A stretch of 64,000 bases of DNA, from positions 1 to 64,000 of the forward strand of contig JANNIH010000075.1 of the NCBI GenBank assembly GCA_031404815.1, given 5' to 3'. Made by a program: the position numbers and the translations under genes. Source of the DNA: DASYKS01 sp031404815. GTDB taxonomy: Bacteria; Acidobacteriota; Thermoanaerobaculia; Multivoradales; UBA5704. The notes beneath the pieces were generated by a model, which saw nothing but the letters and a program-made list of their open reading frames with translations, did no database searches and was not told the DNA's origin. This document shows positions 35,930 through 42,878 of this stretch, in pieces; position 1 is the first letter of the stretch, and each line of letters starts with the position of its first letter.

Positions 35930-36393
35930 AACCAGAAGTCACCAGAGTCCGCCTGGTCCTCGATCTGGAGGTGGTGAGAGGAAGCCGCTGGCGCGAACTG
36001 GCTCCCTTCCGCGAGGCCGTCCTCTTCCATTTCACCCCCGCCGCCCTCCGCGGGAAAGTCGTGGCGCTCTGCGAAGCTATGGCGGACCAGATCTTGGAAG
36101 AGGTGACCGAGAACGTGGGGCTCGACGAACCGGAAGCCCGGGCGCACCTGCGCGCAGTGATCGCCGATCTTGAGCATGGCGCAATGGCCTTGCGAGAAGT
36201 GGCCGCCTTGGCCCCGGACGCAACCGAGGAGCCGCAGGATCGGGAAGCCCTTCGCCGTTCGCTCCGCCTGGCCAAGCATCTCGAACGCGAGCTTCTCGAC
36301 CTCAACGGCCTGATCGGCCCGGCTCCACCGGAAAGTAATGCCAAACCCGGGCCGAAATCCCGGCACCTGACCGAGGAAAGGGAAATCGAATGA
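35926..36393 (+). CDS. Unknown protein, second gene of the coupled operon
   Basis: A 155-residue protein I do not recognise. A strand-rich start (VTRVRLVLDLEVV) is followed by amphipathic helices (RGKVVALCEAMADQILEEVT, REALRRSLRLAKHLERELLD) and a charged tail. Start and stop both overlap the neighbours by 4 bp, so translation is coupled. Composition is normal for the genome, supporting a real gene. Confidence 0.6.
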   Translation: MKPEVTRVRLVLDLEVVRGSRWRELAPFREAVLFHFTPAALRGKVVALCEAMADQILEEVTENVGLDEPEARAHLRAVIADLEHGAMALREVAALAPDATEEPQDREALRRSLRLAKHLERELLDLNGLIGPAPPESNAKPGPKSRHLTEEREIE

Positions 36394-36644
36394 TCGGACG
36401 GATTCCTTCACAGGCCGAACACCTTAGCTGGCGGCTCGACGAGAGTAGCGAGCTGATGCAAGGCCGGCGAAAATGCACGAGCGCGGCCGAGGCCGCGAAG
36501 TTCGCCTCTACCATCGAAAGGCTCGCCACCGTCGCCAAATGCGTTGTCGAGGTACGCACCGACGGAGAGGGCGTATCGGTCGTTACGCTCGCGACCCCGC
36601 GCGGCCAAGCCTTCGCCCAAGGGCTCGCTGCGTGCGGCCTCTGA
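36390..36644 (+). CDS. Unknown 84-residue protein, third gene of the coupled operon
   Basis: A short protein starting with ATGA overlap on the previous gene. It has a central helix (AEAAKFASTIERLATVAKCV) and a strand-rich end (VVEVRTDGEGVSVVTLATP). No family recognised. It is separated from the next gene by 46 bp. Confidence 0.55.
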   Translation: MIGRIPSQAEHLSWRLDESSELMQGRRKCTSAAEAAKFASTIERLATVAKCVVEVRTDGEGVSVVTLATPRGQAFAQGLAACGL

Positions 36645-36690
36645 GCCTTGGGATGAGGTCGGTGTTCGTGGCACCGGGTATCAAGAAGCC

Positions 36691-37425
36691 ATGACTCCAG
36701 GCGCCCCGTTAGAGTCAAACGGTTCCCAGCTCGGGAGCCCTGCATTCGCAGGTCTGAGCGAGCCCGATCGAGTGCGATTGGCGATCCACGAATACTACTC
36801 GCGCGAAGCTCGACATACTTATCCTGCGGGAACCTGGCAAGATCGCCTCTGGCAGCCTGCGCCGTTGGAACGCCAGGCGTGCTGCGACAAGGTTCTTCCT
36901 ACTGAAGACAATCGGCAGGCGCTGGAGGCCCATTGCCGGACCCTGGCGCATATAGCCTCCCGCTACGGGGTCTCATCTACGGCGTTGAGGGCTGCACTGC
37001 ACGACGGCCGCAAGCGGAAAAGGTCATCGTCGCTGCGGCCGCCCTCCACCTTACCCGAGACTCGAAGTGGCAGGTACGTTGCTGCGCTCCAGGAGACAGC
37101 GTGCCGCGAAGTCTTCGAGTTGCTCCACGAGGAACTGGCGCAAAGCCTGCCCTTGCTTCAAAGGCTGCGCAGCCTTTGTGGATTGGACGGCGCCCAAGAG
37201 GAACTAGTGCCCCTCCTGGCGTTGGCCTCCGTGAACGCGGAGCGTCTGCTCGCTGCTATCAGACTCGCATACAGCTCGGAGACGAGCATGGCCTATGCGG
37301 TCACTTTGCTTGAAACACTCAGAAAGCCACTTCCGGAGCAGGTGCAGGAAGCAGGGGTAGGCGCGACCGGGAGAGTCCAAGTCATCCAACGGAGCCGCCC
37401 AATCATTGCGGACGAAGGATCATGA
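36691..37425 (+). CDS. Unknown protein with CC/HC/H motif, fourth gene of the coupled operon
   Basis: A 244-residue protein paralogous to the next gene. The N-terminal third carries LSEPDRVRLAIHEYYSREAR, PAGTWQDRLWQP, LERQACCDKVLPTEDNRQAL and EAHCRTLAHIA. The conserved CC-x15-HC-x4-H arrangement could bind metal; that is inference. The C-terminal part is helical (EELAQSLPLLQRLRSL). ATG 36691 is chosen because homology with the paralogue begins soon after; the frame is open to 36544. Its stop overlaps the next start. Confidence 0.6.
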   Translation: MTPGAPLESNGSQLGSPAFAGLSEPDRVRLAIHEYYSREARHTYPAGTWQDRLWQPAPLERQACCDKVLPTEDNRQALEAHCRTLAHIASRYGVSSTALRAALHDGRKRKRSSSLRPPSTLPETRSGRYVAALQETACREVFELLHEELAQSLPLLQRLRSLCGLDGAQEELVPLLALASVNAERLLAAIRLAYSSETSMAYAVTLLETLRKPLPEQVQEAGVGATGRVQVIQRSRPIIADEGS

Positions 37426-38084
37426 CCTCGGTCGCTGAGTTGTCCAAGCCGGAAAGGCTGCGCCTGGCGATTGAGGAGTTCTACGGCCGGTCCCAGCGAC
37501 AACGGCACCCCCAAGGGGAGTGGCTGGACGGCCTTTGGTTCCCCTCGGAGCTTGAACGCCGGTCGTGCTGCGAGGAGATTCAACCCACAGTTAGAAACCG
37601 CCAGGCGCTCGAAGGCCATTGCCGAACCCAAGCGCATGTGGCGGCTCTGTTCGAGATCCGGATTGGGGAGCTGAAGGCCGCAGTGCGCGCCGACCGAAAA
37701 GCGGGATCGCCGATCGCCGATCGGGTGATCTCGTCGTTCCTGGCGCCGCCGCTGCTTGGATTTGGCGCCTTTGACGCATTCCGAAGGCAGGCACGCCGAA
37801 AAGCATTCGAAAGACTGGAAGACGCGGTGGCACTGTGCATGCCTCTAATGGAACAGCTTCGCGCATTGAAAGGTGAAGACGGAGAAGAAGCTGACATCCC
37901 CCTGCTAGAAAATGCCTCCGCGAGAGTTGAGTTTCTGCTCACCGCGATCAAGCACTCGGAAAGCCAGTTATCTAACTTGGCCTGCACGGGCGCATTGCTC
38001 GAAACGCTGAGCGCGCAACTTGAAGAATCGAAGCGGAAGGGCCGACGGGTACGGCGGCGAGAACCTAAGGGAGAGGCTTCCTGA
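37422..38084 (+). CDS. Unknown protein with CC/HC/H motif, fifth gene of the coupled operon
   Basis: A 220-residue paralogue of the preceding gene: LSKPERLRLAIEEFYGRSQR, PQGEWLDGLWFP, LERRSCCEEIQPTVRNRQAL and EGHCRTQAHVA match position by position. The C-terminal part is helical with a basic tail (KRKGRRVRRREPKG). It starts within the previous stop (ATGA). Two tandem paralogues suggest a heteromeric complex. Just beyond lies the copied fragment of the sigma54 activator. Confidence 0.6.
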   Translation: MTSVAELSKPERLRLAIEEFYGRSQRQRHPQGEWLDGLWFPSELERRSCCEEIQPTVRNRQALEGHCRTQAHVAALFEIRIGELKAAVRADRKAGSPIADRVISSFLAPPLLGFGAFDAFRRQARRKAFERLEDAVALCMPLMEQLRALKGEDGEEADIPLLENASARVEFLLTAIKHSESQLSNLACTGALLETLSAQLEESKRKGRRVRRREPKGEAS

Positions 38085-38124
38085 CCGCGAAGTCATCGCC
38101 CTCTCGTTCCAACAGACTGCCCGG

Positions 38125-38330
38125 CCCAACCCTCGGGGAGATGCCATCCCGCCCCTTAAAGGTGCGCGAGCAGAGCGCTCCCTTGGAGCACCACGGCGAG
38201 CCGTTGGCGGTCGGAGAGGAGCACCTTTTCGAGCGGCGCACCCGAGCTGGGGCACAGAGTCGAATGGATCGGCTGCACGACACCTTCCCTTGGGATCGGA
38301 AAAATCGCGCGAAGACTACCACTCCGGCCC
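38125..38330 (-). repeat. Copied 5' end of the sigma54 activator
   Basis: Matches 30712-30917 without gaps. The left edge follows the five-gene operon; the right edge is fused to the hsdR head fragment at about 38331. It marks a rearrangement breakpoint. Confidence 0.9.
38156..38278 (-). pseudogene. Truncated sigma54-activator start (40 codons)
   Basis: From GTG 38278 the frame begins with the same residues as the activator (IHSTLCPSSGAPLE, LLSDRQRLAVVLQGSALLAH) and ends at a TAA created by a single change relative to the intact copy. It is non-functional as a regulator but would place the activator's promoter here. Confidence 0.8.
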
Positions 38331-38450
38331 GAAAATTTCCGGTTGCGTAAAAAGGTAGCGATAGCCGAGGCCGTCGGGCCGCGCCGGGTCGGTGAACAGG
38401 GCGACGATACGGTTCTGCGTCTTGCGCTCGGAGCGGAGGGGTTCGTTCAC
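38316..38450 (-). pseudogene. hsdR: 5' fragment of a type I restriction HsdR gene
   Basis: GTG 38450 starts 32 codons that look like the N-terminus of a type I restriction endonuclease R subunit (EPLRSERKTQNRIVALF, TDPARPDGLGYRYL). The frame then runs into antisense-like sequence of the sigma54 activator copy and stops at 38316. The start overlaps the stop of the AlbA_2 gene by 4 bp, the usual place for hsdR in such operons. The motor and nuclease domains are gone. Confidence 0.7.
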
Positions 38451-39091
38451 GGCAAGACCTCCCAATGACCACGCTTGCGCGGCCCTACAAAGCGCAGCTT
38501 TCCTTCCCTGACCAGTTTTGCCGTCGCCCGCTCCACGGCTCGCAGTGACATGCCTATGGACGTTGCCAGCGCGACCAGGGTCAGTTCGGGGCTTGCCGTC
38601 AACGCGGCGAGAATCTGTTCCGGCGTTTCTACCGGCGTTTGTACCGGCGTCACCGGAGTTTCTACCGGCGTTTCTACCGGCGTCACCGGAGTTTCTACCG
38701 GCGTTTTCACCGAACTTTTCACCGAACTTTTCACCGAACTCTTCACCGGAGGTGCGGTAACTGAGATAACCGACCGCAGTACCCCGGAAGTCACCCCGGA
38801 AGTCACCCCGGAAGTCACCCCGGAAGTCACCCCGGAAGTCGGAACTTCGGCCACGATACCCAGCAGATCGCGGATCTTGTTCGGCAGCTCTTCCAGCAGC
38901 CGCGCGGCGTCGGGGATGCCGACCACCTGCCCCTGGTCGTCGCGCCCGATGACCAGCACGCCGCCTTCGGCATTGGCGAAGCCGCACACCCAGCGCAGGT
39001 GATCGTCGCGCCACGATTCCTTCCATTCGGTGCGCTGGGATTCCTTCATACCAGCCGCGGTCTTGCGCTCGGAGCGGAGGGGTTCGTTCAC
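38447..39091 (-). CDS. Truncated AlbA_2-domain/winged-helix protein
   Basis: A 214-residue internal-deletion derivative of the next gene. After EPLRSERKT, copied from the hsdR start, come the AlbA_2 N-terminus (TEWKESWRDDHLRWVCGFAN, GIPDAARLLEELPNKIRDLL), then short repeats (TSGV x4-5, KSSV x3-4, TPVE/TPVT), then a winged helix (LATSIGMSLRAVERATAKLV). The whole central domain is missing. The start is GTG 39091 coupled to the upstream stop, or ATG 39049. Whether it is functional is unknown. Confidence 0.65.
   Translation of the reverse strand: MNEPLRSERKTAAGMKESQRTEWKESWRDDHLRWVCGFANAEGGVLVIGRDDQGQVVGIPDAARLLEELPNKIRDLLGIVAEVPTSGVTSGVTSGVTSGVTSGVLRSVISVTAPPVKSSVKSSVKSSVKTPVETPVTPVETPVETPVTPVQTPVETPEQILAALTASPELTLVALATSIGMSLRAVERATAKLVREGKLRFVGPRKRGHWEVLP
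38628..38840 (-). repeat. Blocks of 12-bp in-frame repeats (truncated copy)
   Basis: Three kinds of 12-bp unit follow each other: TCTACCGGCGTT-type, TTCACCGAACTT-type and GTCACCCCGGAA-type (the last five times at 38783-38842). Each encodes four residues, so gain or loss keeps the frame and only changes linker length. Confidence 0.85.
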
Positions 39092-40524
39092 GGCATGACC
39101 TCCCAGCGACCGCCCTTGGCCGGGCCGACACGGCGCAGGCGGCCTCCCGCCTTGAGGTGACGGATCTGCTTTTCCACCGCGCGGGGAGTAATGCCCAAGG
39201 CCGATGCCATTCGCGGTACAGAAAGATCTGGCTCTTTCTTCACCATGGCGAGAATCCGATCCTCGGTTCTTACCGGCGTTTCTACCGGCGTCACCGGTGT
39301 TTCCACCGGCGTTTTCCCCGAACTTTTCCCCGAACTTTTCCCCGAACTTTTCCCCGAACTTTTTCGGCTCGATTCGGTGATCGGCTCACCGCCACCGGTC
39401 GAGCCCACGGCCTCTAGGTACTCGGAAGAGAAAGCGAAATCGAGCCAGAGGTCGTGGCCGGTCAGCCGAATCTTCGGTTTCATCGTTCCGGCGTCGCGGC
39501 ACGCCTGGAAGATGCGCTGAATGCCGCGGCCCCAGGCTTCGATCTCCCCGGCGCGGAAGAAGGCGTTGGCGACGTTCGGGTTGTAGGGGAGCGACGCGTG
39601 CTCCCGCAGGAGATCCTTAAGGCGCCAGCCTTCCGGCAGCTCGGCGGGATTCCAGATGCTGAGCCGGTTTTCATAAACCCGGATCTGCACCGGCGCGGCC
39701 ACCGCGTAGTCACGATGAATCAACGCGTTGAGCAGGGATTCGCGGAGCGCTGCATCGGGCACCGGGTAGGATTCGACGCGCTGGATGCCCTCGTAGCGGA
39801 TCGCGGCCTTGAGGTACTTGGTGCGCAACACTTCGATGGAGTTGGCGACTTGGGCGAAAAGGTCGCCATGCACCTCGTCGTGGTAGGCGAGATCGGATTC
39901 GGAACGGAAGAAGCCGATCTTCACAAAGGCGCCGCTTACGAAGCGCTCGGGGTCCTCGTGGAACAGCAGCAGCGCCGCCCGTTTGAGATGGTCTCCTTCC
40001 CGAAGCCTGAGCTTGTCGAGGAGGTGCGCCATGGAGCCACCGAGAGAACCGGGTTCGAGCCGGCCGCTGTGCCGCGCGAGGGCGCGGAAGCGTTTGGCCG
40101 CCGCCCCTGAGAGGTTCTTGGCGGTCACGCCGGGAACGGGAACGCCGTCCCAGGTGCGGCCTTGTCTGCGCAGGAGGAAGCGGTCCAGCGCGGCACCCTT
40201 CAACTCTTGGAGGGTGCTGCCACTGCGCTGGTGGTAGTGGCCGCGATAGCTGATCGGCGAGGGGTAAGCGGGGGTCACCACTTCGAGAAACTCCCGATCG
40301 CCTTCGCTCTTCAGGTTGACTTCGACGACGATGCCCAGGAGATCGCGAATCTTGTTCGGCAGCTCTTCGAGCAGTCTCGCGGCGTCGGGAATGCCGACCA
40401 CCCGCCCCTTGTCGTCGCGCCCGATGACCAGCACGCCGCCTTCGGCATTGGCGAAGCCGCACACCCAGCGCAGGTGATCGTCGCGCCACGATTCCTTCCA
40501 TTCGGTGCGCTGAGATTCCTTCAT
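39088..40524 (-). CDS. AlbA_2-domain ATP-binding/winged-helix protein of a type I RM locus
   Basis: A 478-residue protein. Residues 1-120 are AlbA_2 (putative DNA-binding domain; TEWKESWRDDHLRWVCGFAN, ISYRGHYHQRSGSTLQEL). Residues 200-340 resemble the GHKL-like/RecG-associated region (PDAALRESLLNALIHRDYAV, GEIEAWGRGIQRIFQAC). A KSSG/TPVE repeat linker leads to a winged helix (MASALGITPRAVEKQIRHLK). Such genes often sit between hsdS and hsdR. Here its ATG overlaps an hsdS-like tail, and its stop overlaps the truncated copy's GTG. Confidence 0.85.
   Translation of the reverse strand: MKESQRTEWKESWRDDHLRWVCGFANAEGGVLVIGRDDKGRVVGIPDAARLLEELPNKIRDLLGIVVEVNLKSEGDREFLEVVTPAYPSPISYRGHYHQRSGSTLQELKGAALDRFLLRRQGRTWDGVPVPGVTAKNLSGAAAKRFRALARHSGRLEPGSLGGSMAHLLDKLRLREGDHLKRAALLLFHEDPERFVSGAFVKIGFFRSESDLAYHDEVHGDLFAQVANSIEVLRTKYLKAAIRYEGIQRVESYPVPDAALRESLLNALIHRDYAVAAPVQIRVYENRLSIWNPAELPEGWRLKDLLREHASLPYNPNVANAFFRAGEIEAWGRGIQRIFQACRDAGTMKPKIRLTGHDLWLDFAFSSEYLEAVGSTGGGEPITESSRKSSGKSSGKSSGKSSGKTPVETPVTPVETPVRTEDRILAMVKKEPDLSVPRMASALGITPRAVEKQIRHLKAGGRLRRVGPAKGGRWEVMP
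39268..39366 (-). repeat. 12-bp in-frame repeats in the full-length AlbA_2 gene
   Basis: TTTTCCCCGAAC-type units occur four times in a row at 39311-39360 and encode KSSG. Adjacent TCTACCGGCGTT-type units encode TPVE/TPVT. This linker joins the body to the winged helix and is prone to slippage without frame loss. Confidence 0.85.
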
Positions 40525-40562
40525 ACCAGCCGCGTCCTCCCGGTGAGCAGCTCCTGCATCAT
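40521..40562 (-). pseudogene. hsdS: hsdS 3'-end remnant
   Basis: Thirteen codons reading MMQELLTGRTRLV then TGA, the typical ending of type I specificity subunits, overlap the AlbA_2 ATG by ATGA. Upstream sequence (40563-40635) shows no further coding match before the aroA stop. Only the last stretch of hsdS remains. Confidence 0.6.
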
Positions 40563-40635
40563 GTCGTAAGTTCTTCGGCCAAAGGCCCGAGCCGACGCTT
40601 TTCCCGATCGGGCACGCAAGGGTGCCCTTACCGGA

Positions 40636-41985
40636 TCATTCGGGAGTCAACGCGTCGAAATCGCGCCAGAACTCCGGATAGGACTTTGCGACCACGCCGG
40701 GATCGGCGATCGAAACGCCCGCGCGACCGAGCCCTAAGAGCGCGAAGCTCATCGCGATCCGGTGGTCGTCGAACGGGTCGATGAGCACCGGATCGGAGGG
40801 CAGCTGGTTGAGGGTCCGGCCGGCCCACACCCCCTCGATCTCCAATCCGTCGGGCAGCTCGCGCACCGGCACGCCGAGCGCGGCCAGGCCCACCGCCATC
40901 GCGTGCAGCCGGTCGCTCTCTTTGATCCGCAAATGGGGCACGTCGGTGATCCGGGTGGTACCGGCCGCAAACGGTGCGAGCGCAGCCAAAGTGGGCACCT
41001 GATCGGGCATTCCCGACAGATCGGCGGTGACCGCGGTGAGACGGCCGCCCCCACCCACCGTGAGCACACCCTCGTGCCAGGAGACCTCGGCCCCCATCGT
41101 CACGAGAAGATCCAGAAACCTGCGATCCCCTTGGGCCGAATCCGGTTCGAGCCCGAGCAAACGGACCTCTCCCTCCGTGAGCACCGCCATCGCCGCCGGG
41201 TAGGCCGCGGCCGACCAATCCCCCTCGACCCGCACCCGCTCCGGAGCCGCAAGCGGGCTCGGCTCGACCCGAAAGACGTTCGGGGCGACCCGATCGATCC
41301 GGCCGCCGAACCGGCGGGCGAGGCTGAGCGTGATCTCGATGTACGGCTCGGAGGTGAGCGCGGAGAGCTCGACGATCACCGGCTCCCGGGCGGCTAGCCC
41401 CGCCATCAAGAGAGCCGACAGGTACTGGCTGGACGAACCGGCATCGAGCCCGGTCTTGCCCCCCCGGAGCGTGCCGCCGCGAATCGCGAGCGGGGCGTAC
41501 CCTTCGCGCTCCAGGTAGGCAACCTCGCCACCCAAGCGGCGCACCGCGTCCACCAGAGGCCCGATCGGCCGCTCGCGCAGGCGGGGGGTGCCGTCGAGCC
41601 GAAACCTTCCCGGGATCGCCGCGAGGGTCGCGACCAGGAATCGAAACATCGTGCCGGCATTGCCGCAGAAGATCTCGATCGGTTCCCCGCCGTGCGCGCG
41701 GCCCCCGAGGGAAGGTCCGGGAGTCAGGCGAACCTCTTGCCCCACCCGTTCCACGGCAAAGCCACACGCTGCGAGCGCCGCCTGAAACAACCGGGTGTCG
41801 TCGGCATCGAGCGGGCGTTCCAAAACGAGCGGAACGCCTGCAAGCAGCGCGAGGTTCAAGTAACGATGGGTGACGCTCTTGGACGGTGGCACCCAGACCG
41901 AACCGACCGCGCGGCGCCCGGCCGGAATCGCGCGCGCGGCATTGCCCCCGAACTCAGCCTTGAATGTCGAAGGCGAGGCCGTCAT
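40636..41985 (-). CDS. aroA: 3-phosphoshikimate 1-carboxyvinyltransferase (EPSP synthase)
   Basis: A 449-residue EPSP synthase of the shikimate pathway. Motifs are VWVPPSKSVTHRYLNLALLA, the FCGNAGTMFRFLVATLAAIP signature, LDAGSSSQYLSALLMAG and RIKESDRLHAMAVGLAALG. Its start overlaps the end of the upstream MBL gene by 32 bp. A GGGCAC/GTGCCC hairpin lies about 15-35 bp past its stop, without a T run. Confidence 0.96.
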   Translation of the reverse strand: MTASPSTFKAEFGGNAARAIPAGRRAVGSVWVPPSKSVTHRYLNLALLAGVPLVLERPLDADDTRLFQAALAACGFAVERVGQEVRLTPGPSLGGRAHGGEPIEIFCGNAGTMFRFLVATLAAIPGRFRLDGTPRLRERPIGPLVDAVRRLGGEVAYLEREGYAPLAIRGGTLRGGKTGLDAGSSSQYLSALLMAGLAAREPVIVELSALTSEPYIEITLSLARRFGGRIDRVAPNVFRVEPSPLAAPERVRVEGDWSAAAYPAAMAVLTEGEVRLLGLEPDSAQGDRRFLDLLVTMGAEVSWHEGVLTVGGGGRLTAVTADLSGMPDQVPTLAALAPFAAGTTRITDVPHLRIKESDRLHAMAVGLAALGVPVRELPDGLEIEGVWAGRTLNQLPSDPVLIDPFDDHRIAMSFALLGLGRAGVSIADPGVVAKSYPEFWRDFDALTPE

Positions 41986-42724
41986 AGCCGATCTCCATCC
42001 CGGGCGGCAGAATGACCTCTAGCGACTCGTGGTCGATGTCGTGGGCGATGTGCGTGAAGTAGGTCCGGCGCGCACCGATCCGCTCCGCCGCGGCGACCGC
42101 CTCGCCGAGCGAAAAGTGGGTCGAGTGCGGCCGGTAGCGCAGCGCATCGAGGATCAAGGTATCGACCCCGGCGAGCAGGTCGAAGCTCGCCTCCGGGATG
42201 ACGTTGCAGTCCGTGACGTAGGCGAAATCGCCGATCCGGAAGCCGAGCACCGCCATTGCGCCGTGCCAGACCGGGATCGGAATCCAAGGGCGGGCGAGCA
42301 GCGGGAAGGGCGCCTCGATCGGGATCAGGTCGAGCTGCGGCTTGCCGCCCCCCTCCTGCCCCACCTCGAAGACGTAGGCGTAGATCCTCCGGATCGCCCC
42401 GAGCGTTTCCGCGGAGCCAAAGCAGGGGATCGCCGCCTTTTGCCGGAAATTGAAGATCCGCACGTCGTCGAGCCCGAAGATGTGGTCGGCATGGGCATGG
42501 GTAAAGACCACGGCGTCCACCCGCGACACCGGATCGCGCAGCAGCTGCTCGCGCAGATCGGTCGAGGCGTCGATCAACACCGTTCCCTCCACCCCTTCCA
42601 CCTTGAGGCCCGGCCGCGACCGCCGGTTCCGCGGGCTGGTCGACGTACAGACCGAGCAGCCGCAGCCGATCACCGGCACGCCGGTCGAGGTCCCGCTGCC
42701 GAGGAGAGTGACGCGAAGCGACAT
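41954..42724 (-). CDS. PhnP-like metallo-beta-lactamase-fold hydrolase
   Basis: A 256-residue MBL-fold protein. The N-terminus LLGSGTSTGVPVIGCGCSVC and the metal motif FTHAHADHIFGLDD (HxHxDH) are typical of PhnP/LipB-associated phosphodiesterases. AYVTDCNVIPE and YFTHIAHDIDH supply further ligands. ATG 42724 is chosen by homology; TACACT lies 10 bp upstream. It probably hydrolyses a cyclic phosphodiester; the substrate is not known. It is cotranscribed with aroA. Confidence 0.85.
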   Translation of the reverse strand: MSLRVTLLGSGTSTGVPVIGCGCSVCTSTSPRNRRSRPGLKVEGVEGTVLIDASTDLREQLLRDPVSRVDAVVFTHAHADHIFGLDDVRIFNFRQKAAIPCFGSAETLGAIRRIYAYVFEVGQEGGGKPQLDLIPIEAPFPLLARPWIPIPVWHGAMAVLGFRIGDFAYVTDCNVIPEASFDLLAGVDTLILDALRYRPHSTHFSLGEAVAAAERIGARRTYFTHIAHDIDHESLEVILPPGMEIGYDGLAFDIQG

Positions 42725-42794
42725 GAGGGGCCAAGTGTAGCAGCGCGCTCCGGGCCCCGGAGCCTGTGACATCGGCGTGACGAAATCGCGGGGC

Positions 42795-42823
42795 GTTGAC
42801 TCTCCGGACACACTGTTGTCAAC
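42795..42823. promoter_or_regulatory. GTTGAC-N17-GTCAAC inverted repeat upstream of the TonB receptor
   Basis: A perfect 6-bp dyad separated by 17 bp, 56 bp before the receptor ATG. The left arm contains TTGACT, which could be a -35 element, but no good -10 follows. It may be an operator. Confidence 0.3.
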
Positions 42824-42878
42824 ATCCCGCCACTTGGCACCCGCCGTACTCATGGTTTCTTCTCAGAGGAGGTTCGAG

